Source of the DNA: Oscillospiraceae bacterium
GTDB lineage: Bacteria > Bacillota > Clostridia > Oscillospirales > CAG-272
Assembly: GCA_015063385.1 (NCBI GenBank)
Contig: SVUG01000004.1
Coordinates: forward strand, 45,208-109,207
Reading direction: 5' to 3'
DNA: 64,000 bases
The notes beneath the pieces are model-generated. The model did not search any database. It was given only the letters and a program-made list of their open reading frames with translations, and was not told the origin of the DNA. Made by a program: the position numbers and the translations under genes. This document shows positions 1 through 9,030 of the stretch, piece after piece; positions within the stretch are counted from its first letter, which is position 1, and each line of letters starts with the position of its first letter.

Positions 1-761
1 TTGAGCCGCAGAACAAGGCAAGTAATGTAAAGCATGTTATCGGAGTCGTGAGTGGCAAGGGCGGCGTTGGTAAATCGCTGGTCACATCAATGCTCGCGGT
101 GACTATGCAAAGGAGAGGATATCAGACTGCAATTCTTGACGCCGATATAACCGGTCCCTCTATTCCCAAGTCATTTGGTCTGAGACACGGTACGGTGGAG
201 GGAAGTGAGCTGGGTATGTTTCCCCCTAAAACTAAAACCGGAATTGAGGTTATGAGCGTTAATCTTCTGATAGATGACGAAACAAAGCCTGTCGTATGGC
301 GCGGACCTGTTATTGCAGGAACTGTAAAGCAGTTCTGGACAGACGTCGTTTGGAACGAGGTTGACTATATGTTCGTAGACATGCCTCCCGGCACGGGCGA
401 CGTTCCTCTCACTGTCTTCCAGAGCCTGCCTCTTGACGGTATTATAATCGTCAGCAGTCCTCAGGAGCTTGTGTCTATGATAGTTGAAAAGGCGGTCAAT
501 ATGGCGGCCCTTATGGACGTAAAGGTGCTTGGTCTTGTTGAAAACTACAGCTATATCCTTTGTCCCGACTGCGGTAAGGTTATAAGACCGTATGGCGAGA
601 GCCACATTGAAGAGCTTGCTAAGGCACACGACACTTCAGTTCTTGCACAGCTTCCGATCGATCCCTCGCTCGCATCGCTTTGCGACAAGGGCGTTATCGA
701 GCTTTTTGAGGGCGATTATCTCGAAAAGGCTGCAGATACTATTGAAAAAAGCCTTTCTTAA
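1..761 (+). CDS. mrp: Mrp/NBP35-family iron-sulfur cluster carrier ATPase (5' partial)
   Basis: This is the C-terminal part of an Mrp/ApbC/NBP35 P-loop ATPase, a cytoplasmic carrier thought to deliver Fe-S clusters to apoproteins. The frame is open from the left edge of the window, reading EPQNKASNVKHVIGV straight into the deviant Walker A motif SGKGGVGKS, so the true start lies outside the window. A GTG at 48 would cut into the P-loop region and is not a credible start. Further family marks are the switch-like DADITGPSIP, the MPPGTGD motif and the CPDC pair near the C-terminus (YILCPDCGK), which bridges a cluster in the dimer. A strong terminator follows the stop codon. The family assignment is firm; the substrate proteins are unknown. 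Confidence 0.93.
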   Translation, partial: EPQNKASNVKHVIGVVSGKGGVGKSLVTSMLAVTMQRRGYQTAILDADITGPSIPKSFGLRHGTVEGSELGMFPPKTKTGIEVMSVNLLIDDETKPVVWRGPVIAGTVKQFWTDVVWNEVDYMFVDMPPGTGDVPLTVFQSLPLDGIIIVSSPQELVSMIVEKAVNMAALMDVKVLGLVENYSYILCPDCGKVIRPYGESHIEELAKAHDTSVLAQLPIDPSLASLCDKGVIELFEGDYLEKAADTIEKSLS

Positions 762-768
762 AATGTAA

Positions 769-828
769 AAAAATATCCTTGCGTGACGGCAAAACATTAA
801 GTCGTTTTCGCAAGGATATTTTTATTTT
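769..828 (+). terminator. Rho-independent terminator after mrp
   Basis: A 12-13 bp stem (arms about 771-783 and 809-821, AATATCCTTGCG with CGCAAGGATATT) closes a loop of about 25 nt and runs into a T-rich tail. It separates mrp from spoIIGA. Confidence 0.8.
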
Positions 829-851
829 AAAATTGTTTTTACTTACATTTT

Positions 852-885
852 TTGACAAGTTATTTAAAAGGCGCTGTGATAGAAT
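852..885 (+). promoter_or_regulatory. spoIIG-type promoter with 22-bp spacer and Spo0A-box-like -35
   Basis: TTGACA (852-857) and TAGAAT (880-885) are separated by 22 bp. This is the unusual spacing known for the Bacillus subtilis spoIIG promoter, which SigA RNA polymerase uses only with Spo0A~P. The bases TTTGACA (851-857) differ by one base from the reverse-strand Spo0A half-box TTCGACA and overlap the -35, as in spoIIG. The identification is an inference from spacing, position and box similarity. Confidence 0.65.
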
Positions 886-917
886 ATCAACAGTACGGCG
901 AACGGGGGGGATAACGA

Positions 918-1781
918 ATGACACTATACATAGACGTTTATTTTCTTATCAATTTCACGGTTGACGTACTTTCACTTTATTTCGCTGCTATTTTTTCAAA
1001 GATTCCCACAACCTCGCGTCGCCTTATAATTTCAGCGTTGCTTGGCGCTTTCTTTGCAGTGGGTATAGTTTTTTTACCGGAAATTCCGCTCTTGAAGCTA
1101 ATATCCTCTGCTGTATCGTTGTTTATAATAGGATACGCTGCTACAAAACGGGTTAAAATAAAAAGGAAAATAAAATTCATATTCGCTTTCCTGTTATTTG
1201 AAGCTCTTTTTGGAGGAGTAGTTTCATTCTTGTGGGGAATTTTGGACAGTCGTCTTTCAAATTTCTTCAGTAGCGTAGAGGGCGGTGCGGTAAACAGAAA
1301 AATGCTGTTCTTCTCAATAATAGTTCTTTTATCTATAGGGGTATTTAAAATGCTTGTTTCTTTCTTTTCCAATATTCAAAGCGAGGGAAGCGTTGAGGTC
1401 GAGATAAGCTTCCTCGATAAGTCAGCAAGGCTTGAAGCCTTTATTGACAGCGGTAATTTAGCAGTAGATCCAATGGATATGACCCCCGTGATGCTTCTGA
1501 AGAAGGATGCGGCGGCAAATCTACTGCCCGACAATATAATAAACCTTTCAGATCCTGACACGATAGAAAAAAATGCAAGAAAAAGAATAAGACTTATACC
1601 TATTTCAAGAGGCGGCGCAACGCACGTTCTCACAGGAGTAAAGCCGGATAGCGTGAAAATATTGAAAGAAGGAAAAACGGAAGAAATAAGTGTGACGATT
1701 GCCATAGATAAGGAAGGGGGAACATACGGCGGATTTGGGGTTCTGATGCCATCTGCCGCACTTGACGATGTGGTTTTATAA
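918..1781 (+). CDS. spoIIGA: SpoIIGA, sigma-E processing peptidase
   Basis: This 287-residue membrane aspartic protease cleaves the pro-peptide of pro-SigmaE in the mother cell after asymmetric division. About five hydrophobic segments fill the first 150 residues. The C-terminal cytoplasmic half carries the FIDSGN motif, with the catalytic Asp at about residue 177 (D183 in B. subtilis). The length is close to the family norm (about 300). ATG 918 is preceded by a G-rich Shine-Dalgarno run at 904-910. The last 14 bases overlap the start of sigE, which implies translational coupling of protease and substrate. The family and role are well established, and the adjacent sigE makes the call secure. 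Confidence 0.95.
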   Translation: MTLYIDVYFLINFTVDVLSLYFAAIFSKIPTTSRRLIISALLGAFFAVGIVFLPEIPLLKLISSAVSLFIIGYAATKRVKIKRKIKFIFAFLLFEALFGGVVSFLWGILDSRLSNFFSSVEGGAVNRKMLFFSIIVLLSIGVFKMLVSFFSNIQSEGSVEVEISFLDKSARLEAFIDSGNLAVDPMDMTPVMLLKKDAAANLLPDNIINLSDPDTIEKNARKRIRLIPISRGGATHVLTGVKPDSVKILKEGKTEEISVTIAIDKEGGTYGGFGVLMPSAALDDVVL

Positions 1782-2478
1782 GCTGAGGTTGGCTCTGCTT
1801 TCAAAATTCAAGCGGCCACTGTTTTTAAGGAAAAATAATGTTTATTATATAAATGGTAGCGAAACGCTTCCACCTCCGCTTTCAGCAGAGCTGGAGGAGC
1901 AAATGATTAAAAACATATCTTCTCCATATGCTCGCGACCTGCTGATAGAGCACAATTTACGTCTAGTTGCCTATATAGCCAAGCGGTTTGAAAACACCGG
2001 CGCAAATATTGAGGAGCTTATATCAATAGGTACCGTAGGTCTTATGAAGGCGGTCTCTACGTTCAACTCTGATAAAAACATAAAGCTTGCCACATACGCC
2101 TCGCGTTGTATTGAAAACGAGATACTAATGTTTATCAGAAAAAACTCAACGCAGAAGCGTGAGGTGTCAATTGATGAGCCGCTGAGCGTTGATTGGGATG
2201 GAAACGAGCTTTTGCTCTCTGATATTCTCGGCAGTGACTCCGACGTGGTATTCAAGGATATGGAGGAGGACGAGGAGAGAAGAATGGTAAGGTCTGCAGT
2301 ACAGGATTTGTCCGATAGGGAAAGAATAATAGTAGAAATGCGATACGGACTCCTGAGTGGCAGAGAGCTTACGCAAAAGGAGGTCGCAGACGCTCTTGGA
2401 ATCAGCCAAAGCTATATCTCAAGACTCGAAAAAAAGATAATGAGCCGCCTTCGCAAAAAAATCGAAGAAAAGATATAA
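1768..2478 (+). CDS. sigE: RNA polymerase sporulation sigma factor SigE (pro-sigma-E)
   Basis: This is the mother-cell sigma factor of early sporulation, made as an inactive precursor and activated by SpoIIGA. The N-terminal segment [17 protein letters not shown] is the amphipathic pro-sequence, followed by [14 protein letters not shown], the region around the processing site in B. subtilis SigE. Region 2 reads [29 protein letters not shown] and [19 protein letters not shown]. Region 4 has the helix-turn-helix [18 protein letters not shown] chose ATG 1768 (236 aa) because it gives the family-like N-terminus; an in-frame TTG at 1762 would add two residues. sigG, which follows sigE in many spore formers, is not next to it here. 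Confidence 0.96.
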   Translation: MWFYKLRLALLSKFKRPLFLRKNNVYYINGSETLPPPLSAELEEQMIKNISSPYARDLLIEHNLRLVAYIAKRFENTGANIEELISIGTVGLMKAVSTFNSDKNIKLATYASRCIENEILMFIRKNSTQKREVSIDEPLSVDWDGNELLLSDILGSDSDVVFKDMEEDEERRMVRSAVQDLSDRERIIVEMRYGLLSGRELTQKEVADALGISQSYISRLEKKIMSRLRKKIEEKI

Positions 2479-2494
2479 TTTTTTAAAAAAACTA

Positions 2495-2523
2495 TTGCAA
2501 AACTAAAATTTATGTGTTATAAT
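2495..2523 (+). promoter_or_regulatory. SigA-type promoter of rpmE
   Basis: TTGCAA (2495-2500), a 17-bp spacer and a perfect TATAAT (2518-2523) with an upstream TGT extended -10 element. It lies about 40 bp before the rpmE start codon. Confidence 0.8.
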
Positions 2524-2564
2524 ATAGCGTATTAAAATGACTATATCGCAAAAGAGGTGTTAAA

Positions 2565-2774
2565 ATGAAGGCAGGATTACATCCCGAATACAAGGAAGCT
2601 ACTATCAAGTGTGCTTGCGGCGCTACCGTTGCTACTCACTCGGTTAAGGGTGATATGAACGTGGAAATTTGCTCCAAGTGCCACCCCTTCTATACCGGTA
2701 AGCAGAAGTTTGTTGATGCCGGTGGACGTCTTGACAAGTTCAAGAAGCGTCTTGCAATGGTTAACAACAAGTAA
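2565..2774 (+). CDS. rpmE: Large ribosomal subunit protein bL31, zinc-binding type
   Basis: The 69-residue product begins MKAGLHPEY, typical of L31 type A. It retains a zinc-binding set (KCAC near residue 16 and CSKC near residue 37), so it is the zinc-containing (C+) form rather than the zinc-free paralogue used under zinc starvation. The start ATG follows AAGAGGTG. It has its own consensus promoter upstream and a terminator downstream, so it is probably a single-gene unit, with possible read-through into hflX. There is no second L31 copy in the window. Confidence 0.96.
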   Translation: MKAGLHPEYKEATIKCACGATVATHSVKGDMNVEICSKCHPFYTGKQKFVDAGGRLDKFKKRLAMVNNK

Positions 2775-2787
2775 TCATTGGTATCAT

Positions 2788-2826
2788 AAAAGAGCGTAGG
2801 ATTTTGTTGTCCCTCGCTCTTTTTGT
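2788..2826 (+). terminator. Terminator after rpmE
   Basis: Arms AAAAGAGCG (2788-2796) and CGCTCTTTTT (2815-2824) with a loop of about 18 nt ending in a T run. The long loop makes it moderate in strength. Confidence 0.65.
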
Positions 2827-2845
2827 TTCTTAAAAGGAAGTTGGT

Positions 2846-4111
2846 ATGAAAGAAACTGAAATTGTTAAAAGTCAGGCTATAATAGTCGGAATTGCCGAGC
2901 GTGGCTCGGATGTTCCTGAGTGCGAGCGCTCGCTTGATGAGCTCGAGCGACTGCTCGATACAGCGGGCGGTGAGGCTTTTGCGAGGGTAATACAGGTTAA
3001 GGAATCCTTTGACCCACGCACCTGTATCGGAAGCGGTAAGGTTGCTGAAATATCCGAACTGTGCCGAGACAATGAAATAGAACTCGTTATTTTTGACTTT
3101 GAGCTCACTCCCGCGCAGATACGAAATCTCGAGGGAGATATCGGCGGTGACGTTCACGTAATAGATAGGAGCATGCTTATCCTCGACATCTTTGCCTTAC
3201 ATGCGACGAGCGGTGAGGGTAAGCTCCAGGTAGAGCTTGCGCAGCTGCGCTATAGTGCCCCCAGACTTATGGGACGGGGCACTGAGCTTTCGCGCCTTGG
3301 CGGCGGTATTGGAACGAGAGGCCCCGGTGAGACGAAGCTTGAGAGTGATCGCCGTCACATGAAGGAAAAGGTTATTACGCTTGAGCGCAGACTTGCTGAA
3401 ATGGAGCATAACAGAGCGGTTATGCGTGCGCAGAGAGATAGAAGTGGATTGCCGAAAATTGCGCTCGTTGGATATACAAATGCAGGAAAATCCACGCTTT
3501 TAAACGCACTGACAGGTGCCGGTGTGCTCTCGGAGGACAAGCTTTTTGCTACACTTGACCCAACGACGAGAAAGCTCCTTTTGCCTTGTGGTGAGAGTGT
3601 TCTTCTCACAGATACCGTAGGGTTTATAAGAAAGCTTCCTCACCATTTGGTCAAGGCATTTAAGTCTACGCTTGACGAGGTCGCATATGCTGATATTCTT
3701 CTCATAGTCTCGGATATTAACGACCCGGAGGTAAAGGAGCATATAGACGTGACGAAAGGTGTCATTGATGAGCTTGGCGCTTCGGATAAGCCTGTAATTT
3801 ACGTTTATAATAAGTGTGATATGCTGTCCGAGCCATTAAGTGCAGACGACTCCGAGGACTCGGTTATCGTTTCCGGCATCACGGGACACGGCATAGATGT
3901 TTTGCTTGAGAAAATAGAAGAAACCATACACAAATTCAAGAAAAAATACACGCTTTTGATTCCTTATTCCAAGCAGTCCGTGGTAAGTGCGCTATACAAC
4001 GGATATACCGTTGAAAAGGTTGAATATATTGACGACGGAATTTTGGCAGAGGTTATTCTTGACGAGCGTGGAAAGGGTGTTTACGGACAGTATATTTCCG
4101 TACAGAACTAA
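2846..4111 (+). CDS. hflX: GTPase HflX
   Basis: This 421-residue ribosome-associated GTPase can split stalled 70S ribosomes in studied bacteria. The N-terminal HflX domain (about 1-190) ends in the family signature GGGIGTRGPGETKLE and a coiled linker. The G domain follows with G1 GYTNAGKST, a G2 threonine in the LDPTTRKL region, G3 DTVGFI and G4 NKCD. A C-terminal extension of about 60 residues is normal. ATG 2846 has AAAGGAAG at 5-nt spacing. The next gene starts four bases after the stop and has no Shine-Dalgarno of its own, so the two are probably co-translated. Confidence 0.95.
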   Translation: MKETEIVKSQAIIVGIAERGSDVPECERSLDELERLLDTAGGEAFARVIQVKESFDPRTCIGSGKVAEISELCRDNEIELVIFDFELTPAQIRNLEGDIGGDVHVIDRSMLILDIFALHATSGEGKLQVELAQLRYSAPRLMGRGTELSRLGGGIGTRGPGETKLESDRRHMKEKVITLERRLAEMEHNRAVMRAQRDRSGLPKIALVGYTNAGKSTLLNALTGAGVLSEDKLFATLDPTTRKLLLPCGESVLLTDTVGFIRKLPHHLVKAFKSTLDEVAYADILLIVSDINDPEVKEHIDVTKGVIDELGASDKPVIYVYNKCDMLSEPLSADDSEDSVIVSGITGHGIDVLLEKIEETIHKFKKKYTLLIPYSKQSVVSALYNGYTVEKVEYIDDGILAEVILDERGKGVYGQYISVQN

Positions 4112-4114
4112 GAT

Positions 4115-4732
4115 ATGCAGAGCTATATTACCGTAAAAAATCCCTCAGTTTTTGAGTATGAGGACAGAAAGTCTGTATTCATAGGAATGGCAATGCCGGT
4201 TTCCACCGAGGCTGAAGCAATCGCATTTATAGACTCTGTAAAGAAGCAGTATCCCGATGCCCGCCATCACGTTTACGCTTATGCTTTGAGAGAAAACTCA
4301 ACGATGCGCTTTACTGATGACAGAGAACCGCAGGGAACCGCAGGTATGCCGGTACTTGATGTTATACGCAAGAACGGTTGTACAGACGTTGTGATAGTTG
4401 TCACCCGTTATTTTGGCGGAACTCTTTTGGGTACAGGCGGACTCGTGCGCGCATATACCGCAGCCGCTATCGGTGCGCTTGAAAATGCAGAAATTATCAG
4501 ATATGATATTTATTCCTCGGCAGAATTTGAGATTAACTATTCTGACTATGGTAAAATTTCTCCAATTTTATCCGAGGTTGGATTTAGGATTTCCGACACA
4601 ATTTTCGAAGAAAACGTTAAAATTTCAGGTAGTATTTTATCAAGCAATTTCGATGTTTTGCGTGAAAAAATGACCGAGATAACGTCAGGAAGAGTTGAAA
4701 TCAAGCTGCTTGGCGAAAAATTTGAATGTTAA
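4115..4732 (+). CDS. YigZ/IMPACT-family protein
   Basis: This 205-residue cytoplasmic protein has an N-terminal UPF0029 (IMPACT) domain recognised by the segment DDREPQGTAGMPVL followed by RYFGGTLLGTGGLVRAY, and a C-terminal DUF1949 ferredoxin-like domain from about residue 135. The eukaryotic relative IMPACT regulates Gcn2; the bacterial function is unsettled, although ribosome-linked roles have been suggested. The start codon lies 3 nt after the hflX stop with no obvious ribosome-binding site, so translation is likely coupled to hflX. The pairing of a ribosome-splitting GTPase with an IMPACT protein is suggestive, but no function should be inferred from it alone. Confidence 0.88.
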   Translation: MQSYITVKNPSVFEYEDRKSVFIGMAMPVSTEAEAIAFIDSVKKQYPDARHHVYAYALRENSTMRFTDDREPQGTAGMPVLDVIRKNGCTDVVIVVTRYFGGTLLGTGGLVRAYTAAAIGALENAEIIRYDIYSSAEFEINYSDYGKISPILSEVGFRISDTIFEENVKISGSILSSNFDVLREKMTEITSGRVEIKLLGEKFEC

Positions 4733-4756
4733 TTTTAAAAAATAAAAAGTGTTTTT

Positions 4757-4785
4757 TTGACAAATCGCGTATATTAAAGTAAATT
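4757..4785 (+). promoter_or_regulatory. Putative promoter of dnaG-rpoD
   Basis: TTGACA (4757-4762), 17-bp spacer, then TAAATT (4780-4785), which matches TATAAT at four of six positions. It lies just upstream of the dnaG ribosome-binding site. Confidence 0.55.
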
Positions 4786-4805
4786 CAGCAAAGGAGGTGC
4801 TCTTT

Positions 4806-6575
4806 TTGATAAGCAAGGAAACTATTGAACAGGTTCTAATGCGCAATGATATTGAAACTCTTATTGGCAGTTATATTTCTCTAAAAAGAGCAGGCTCCAA
4901 TCTTAAGGGCCTTTGTCCTTTCCACAGTGAAAAAACACCGTCGTTTACCGTATATCCACAGGATAATAGTTTTTATTGCTTTGGCTGCGGAGTTGGCGGT
5001 GATGCAATTTCATTTATCAGAAAAAAGGAAAATCTGGATTATCCCGATGCGGTTGAGTTCCTCGCAAACAGAGCAGGAATAACGATAGTTCGCGATGAGC
5101 GCGCTGACCAAAGGCGAGGAGAACCGAAATTTGACCGCGCAAAAATGTTCAAAATGAACGTTGATGCCGCAAAATATTTCAACAAGTGTCTTTTCTCGGA
5201 CAATCCCGATGCAAAGGCAGCGCTTGCATATTTTACAGACAAACGAGGGCTCTCTGTTGCGACCATAAAGCATTTCGGTCTTGGATACGCTCCCAACAGC
5301 TTTGATGCATTCTCAAAATATATGCTTGCTCGCGGATATACCTATGAGGAGCTTGTTGCAGGCTTCCTGTGCGGTAAGAGTGATAAGGGCAGATATTACG
5401 ACGCATTCCGAAACAGAATTATGTTCCCGATTATCGACGTTTCGGGCAACGTCATTGCGTTCGGCGGAAGAGTAATGGATGACTCCAAGCCGAAGTATAA
5501 AAACTCATCGGATACGCCCGTTTTTAAAAAATCCAGAAATCTTTTTGCGCTTAATTTTGCGCGTCACACCTGCTCGGAATCTATGATTCTCTGCGAGGGG
5601 TATATGGACGTTATTGCTATGCATGCTGCGGGATTTGAAAATGCGGTCGCAACTCTTGGCACGGCAATTACTTCAGAGCAGGCGCGCCTTATGAGCCGAT
5701 ATACCAAGAAGGTTATTATTTCCTACGATGCCGACGAGGCAGGGCAAAAGGCGGCAATGCGTGCTATTAAGCTGCTCTCAGAGGTGGGACTTGACGTCAC
5801 TATTCTTAAAGTTCCCGGTGCAAAGGACCCTGACGAGTACATCAAAAATTACGGTGCTGATAAGTTTAGGGCGCTATTAATCGAGTCAAAAACAAAGTTC
5901 GATTACAATCTCGAGAACATACTTTCAAAGTATGATATAAACGTATCACAGCAGAAAATCAAGGCGTTGCACGAGAGCGAAAAACTAATTTCCGAAACTT
6001 ATTCTTCGGCAGAACGCGATATTTACATTCAGACGATTTCCAAAATTTTCGACGTTGATTCAAAGAGCATCAAGAGTGACGTGGACCGAATTATCAGTCG
6101 CGCCGCTTTTGTAAGGAAAAAAGAAGAAGCTCAAAAGGTTAAGCAGGATGCCATCGGATACTCAGACAGAGTAAATCCCGATTTTGTGAAAGCTCCTGCC
6201 GTGGCAAAAAATGAGGAAGCGCTTCTCGGACTTTTGCTCCTTTATCCAGAGCATCGAAAAAAGGTGTTTGAGGAGCAGCTCGTTTCGGACGACGATTTCT
6301 TCACCGAGCTTAACCGACGCGTGTTTGATTATCTTCGTGAGGCTTATTTCGAGCGCGAGGATTCTCACACGGATATGAATGAATTTTTCTCAGCAGATGA
6401 AACGGGAAGAATAACTCGCATGAAGCTCTCGAGAATGGGACTTACCGAAAATGGAAATGCTGTTTTGCTTGATAGCATAACAACCCTTAAAAATTCGGTG
6501 AGAAAAAAGAAGGCAGAAAAGAATTCATCTCTTGAAGGCCTTGAAAAATTACTTATAGATAAAAGAAAATCTTAA
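4806..6575 (+). CDS. dnaG: DNA primase DnaG
   Basis: The primase makes RNA primers at the replication fork. The N-terminal CHC2 zinc ribbon is clear (GLCPFH ... YCFGCG), followed by the catalytic core with a TOPRIM domain (LCEGYMDVIA for the acidic residue, SYDADEAGQ for the DxD pair) and a C-terminal DnaB-binding region. I place the start at TTG 4806 because AAGGAGG (4791-4797) sits eight bases upstream; a GTG at 4797 lies inside that Shine-Dalgarno sequence. The resulting 589-residue protein is of normal length. dnaG-rpoD is the conserved remnant of the macromolecular synthesis operon; rpsU is not present here. Confidence 0.96.
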   Translation: MISKETIEQVLMRNDIETLIGSYISLKRAGSNLKGLCPFHSEKTPSFTVYPQDNSFYCFGCGVGGDAISFIRKKENLDYPDAVEFLANRAGITIVRDERADQRRGEPKFDRAKMFKMNVDAAKYFNKCLFSDNPDAKAALAYFTDKRGLSVATIKHFGLGYAPNSFDAFSKYMLARGYTYEELVAGFLCGKSDKGRYYDAFRNRIMFPIIDVSGNVIAFGGRVMDDSKPKYKNSSDTPVFKKSRNLFALNFARHTCSESMILCEGYMDVIAMHAAGFENAVATLGTAITSEQARLMSRYTKKVIISYDADEAGQKAAMRAIKLLSEVGLDVTILKVPGAKDPDEYIKNYGADKFRALLIESKTKFDYNLENILSKYDINVSQQKIKALHESEKLISETYSSAERDIYIQTISKIFDVDSKSIKSDVDRIISRAAFVRKKEEAQKVKQDAIGYSDRVNPDFVKAPAVAKNEEALLGLLLLYPEHRKKVFEEQLVSDDDFFTELNRRVFDYLREAYFEREDSHTDMNEFFSADETGRITRMKLSRMGLTENGNAVLLDSITTLKNSVRKKKAEKNSSLEGLEKLLIDKRKS

Positions 6576-6614
6576 AAATCGATCAATATCAACCATAAAA
6601 GTGAGGTACTTTAA

Positions 6615-7682
6615 ATGAGCAGAGATAAGATTGACGTAAATGAATTCGTTGATTCCAAGAACGATGGAGGTATCGGCGGATCTGATATTATGAAGGCGCT
6701 TGAGGATATCGAATACGATATTTCTCAGAGCGATATTGATTCCGCAAGTCCGGACGAGTTGGAAAACGAGGAGCTCAAGGAAATAGAGCAGGACGCAAGA
6801 GCATATGACTCCACCGAGCACATGGACAAGCTCTTCTCGCAGGAGGGCGTGGCTATTGACGATCCCGTCCGCATGTATCTTAAGGAAATCGGCAAGATTC
6901 CGCTTCTCAGCCCTGAGCGCGAGATGTATCTTGCGGAGCAGATTTCACTTGGTAATAAAGATGCAAAGGACGAGCTTATAGAGGCAAACCTTCGTCTTGT
7001 CGTAAGCATTGCGAAGCGTCACGTAGGTAAGGGTATGTATTTCCTTGATCTTATTCAGGAGGGCAACCTCGGTCTCATTAAAGCGGTTGAAAAATTCGAT
7101 TATAGCAAGGGATACAAGTTCTCTACTTATGCTACATGGTGGATTCGTCAGGCAATAACCAGAGCTATTGCAGACCAGGCCAGAACTATAAGAATCCCTG
7201 TTCATATGGTTGAAACGATACATAAGGTATCAAGAACAGCCCGTCAGCTTCTACAGGAGCTTGGCAGAGAGCCTACCACCGATGAAATTGCTGAGGCACT
7301 CGGTATGACCGCGGATAAGGTACGCGAGATTATGAAGATAGCGCAGGATCCCGTATCTCTTGAAACTCCTATTGGCGAAGAAGAGGACAGCCATCTTGGC
7401 GATTTCGTTGAGGATAACGATTCTCCCGCACCCTCTGACAGCGCTTCCTATTCCTTGCTTCGTGAGCAGCTTTGTAATATTCTTCATACTCTTACTCCCA
7501 GAGAAGAGCAGGTTATTAAGCTTCGATTTGGTCTTGAGGACGGCAGACCTCGCACTCTCGAGGAGGTCGGTAAGAAGTTTGAGATTACCAGAGAGCGTAT
7601 AAGACAGATTGAGGCAAAGGCTCTGCGCAAGCTCAGACACCCCTCACGCTCAAAGACACTTAAGGATTATCTTTCTAATTAA
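6615..7682 (+). CDS. rpoD: Primary sigma factor SigA (RpoD)
   Basis: This 355-residue housekeeping sigma factor has a short acidic region 1.1, region 1.2 ([17 protein letters not shown]), region 2 ([35 protein letters not shown]), region 3 and region 4.2 with the helix-turn-helix around [29 protein letters not shown] precedes ATG 6615. It lies 39 bp after dnaG with no terminator between them, so the two form an operon. The many TTGACA/TATAAT promoters across the window are consistent with this factor's specificity. Confidence 0.97.
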   Translation: MSRDKIDVNEFVDSKNDGGIGGSDIMKALEDIEYDISQSDIDSASPDELENEELKEIEQDARAYDSTEHMDKLFSQEGVAIDDPVRMYLKEIGKIPLLSPEREMYLAEQISLGNKDAKDELIEANLRLVVSIAKRHVGKGMYFLDLIQEGNLGLIKAVEKFDYSKGYKFSTYATWWIRQAITRAIADQARTIRIPVHMVETIHKVSRTARQLLQELGREPTTDEIAEALGMTADKVREIMKIAQDPVSLETPIGEEEDSHLGDFVEDNDSPAPSDSASYSLLREQLCNILHTLTPREEQVIKLRFGLEDGRPRTLEEVGKKFEITRERIRQIEAKALRKLRHPSRSKTLKDYLSN

Positions 7683-7705
7683 TGCGTATATTAATAAAAT
7701 AATAC

Positions 7706-7734
7706 TTGACTTTTTGCGCGTAATATAGTAAACT
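7706..7734 (+). promoter_or_regulatory. Putative promoter of the lipoprotein/BY-kinase cluster
   Basis: TTGACT (7706-7711), 17-bp spacer and TAAACT (7729-7734; four of six matches). It lies between rpoD and the lipoprotein gene. Confidence 0.5.
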
Positions 7735-7768
7735 AATTTAGTAATAACATTTTGGGGGAATTCTTATT

Positions 7769-8929
7769 ATGAGAACTAAAAGGTTGATTGCCGCTATTCT
7801 TTGCATTGTTTTAGCTTGCTTTACGCTTGCAGGTTGCGAGGAGACTATAGGTGATTTTAAGTATGACGATTGGGAGCCCGAGGTTATCGTAAAGCTCGAG
7901 TTTGACCTTTATATAATTGGTGAGTCTACCGACAAGGAGGTGCTTGAGGCACAGCGTACAGTACAGTCGAAGATGAACCAGTATCTTGATGAAAAATTCA
8001 ACACCACAGTAAACATTAAATACATTCTTGAGGATGATTACGCTGCCGCAATCGACGGTGTGGTTGATAGCATCAACACTGAAAAGAGAACGGTACAAAA
8101 CGCTGACAGCCGTCAGTTCGGCGGTTCGATAATCCTTATTGTTGGTAAGGATATGCACGATGCGCTGATCGAAGATTCTGCACTCGTTGACCTTTCCTCA
8201 TTCCTTGCAGGCAGAGATCACGGTAAGCTTAAGAGTCAGATTACACGCAATCTTCTTACCGCAGCAACCGTTAAGGGTGAAGGCGGCGAGAGCTACCTTT
8301 ATTGTATTCCCAACGATCACGTTGTAGGCGAATATCAGTATACCGTTATTAATAGAAGCGTTGCAGAGGGAACTCTTAATTTCAGTGCGCAGACCGAGCT
8401 TCTTGAAATGCTAATAGTTGACGGTGTTGCTAACGAAAAGGCGGCTGAGCTTATTGCTGCTGCAGGCGAGAACGCTGATAGCGTAATCTGGACTGTAAAT
8501 GGCAATTACGACCTGAAGGCTAAACTTGAATCCGAGGGATATATTTGCAACGTATCCAAGTATCCCGAGGTTACGGCAGAAGAAGCCCTCAAGGCATCCT
8601 TCGGTATTGTAAAGAGCAGTGACATCTACGTCGGTGACGAGCTTCTTATCGGTGCTGATGCAATCCACGCACGCGCGATGGATATAGTTTACTCCATTAA
8701 CGCTGATAAGACTGTCAGAAATCTTCTTCAGTACGGAGTAGAGAACACCCATTACAAACTTGTGGAAGAGGGCGGATATACATACGCACAAATCCTTGAA
8801 AGCAGCGATTATCACATGAATCTCCTTTACACCGGTGATATTTTCAACGCATATTACTGCAAGGACACTTGGACACACGAAATGGCTCTTAGTGGAGATA
8901 AGCAGAACGAGGAGTCTATTGTTAAATAA
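7769..8929 (+). CDS. Predicted lipoprotein resembling an ABC solute-binding protein
   Basis: This 386-residue protein has a classic lipoprotein signal: charged MRTKR, a hydrophobic core and the lipobox LAGC with Cys at about residue 23. It should therefore be anchored to the outer face of the membrane. The body has features of family 1 extracellular solute-binding proteins, such as the late segment INADKTVRNLLQYGVENTHY and the tail around YTGDIFNAYY. No ABC permease or ATPase gene is nearby. Instead it precedes a Wzz-type protein, a tyrosine kinase and its phosphatase, so it may have been recruited to exopolysaccharide or cell-surface work. The fold assignment is a moderate-confidence inference and the ligand is unknown. 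Confidence 0.6.
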   Translation: MRTKRLIAAILCIVLACFTLAGCEETIGDFKYDDWEPEVIVKLEFDLYIIGESTDKEVLEAQRTVQSKMNQYLDEKFNTTVNIKYILEDDYAAAIDGVVDSINTEKRTVQNADSRQFGGSIILIVGKDMHDALIEDSALVDLSSFLAGRDHGKLKSQITRNLLTAATVKGEGGESYLYCIPNDHVVGEYQYTVINRSVAEGTLNFSAQTELLEMLIVDGVANEKAAELIAAAGENADSVIWTVNGNYDLKAKLESEGYICNVSKYPEVTAEEALKASFGIVKSSDIYVGDELLIGADAIHARAMDIVYSINADKTVRNLLQYGVENTHYKLVEEGGYTYAQILESSDYHMNLLYTGDIFNAYYCKDTWTHEMALSGDKQNEESIVK

Positions 8930-8931
8930 CA

Positions 8932-8968
8932 TTTTTTAAGAGTTGTCGCACATGCGGCAACTCTTAAA
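8932..8968 (+). repeat. Inverted repeat after the lipoprotein gene
   Basis: A near-perfect stem (TTAAGAGTTGTCGC with GCGGCAACTCTTAA, one wobble) around a 4-nt loop. No T run follows on either strand, so it is a weak terminator at best; it may stabilise mRNA or partially attenuate the genes downstream. Confidence 0.55.
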
Positions 8969-9030
8969 ATGCTATTCTGCCTTAAATTTAATCCTGAAAA
9001 ACACATCATTTTGTCAGAACGGAGAAATAA

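Noticed and set aside
4797..4805. GTG 4797 as start of dnaG
   Set aside because: It overlaps the AAGGAGG ribosome site; TTG 4806 has correct spacing.
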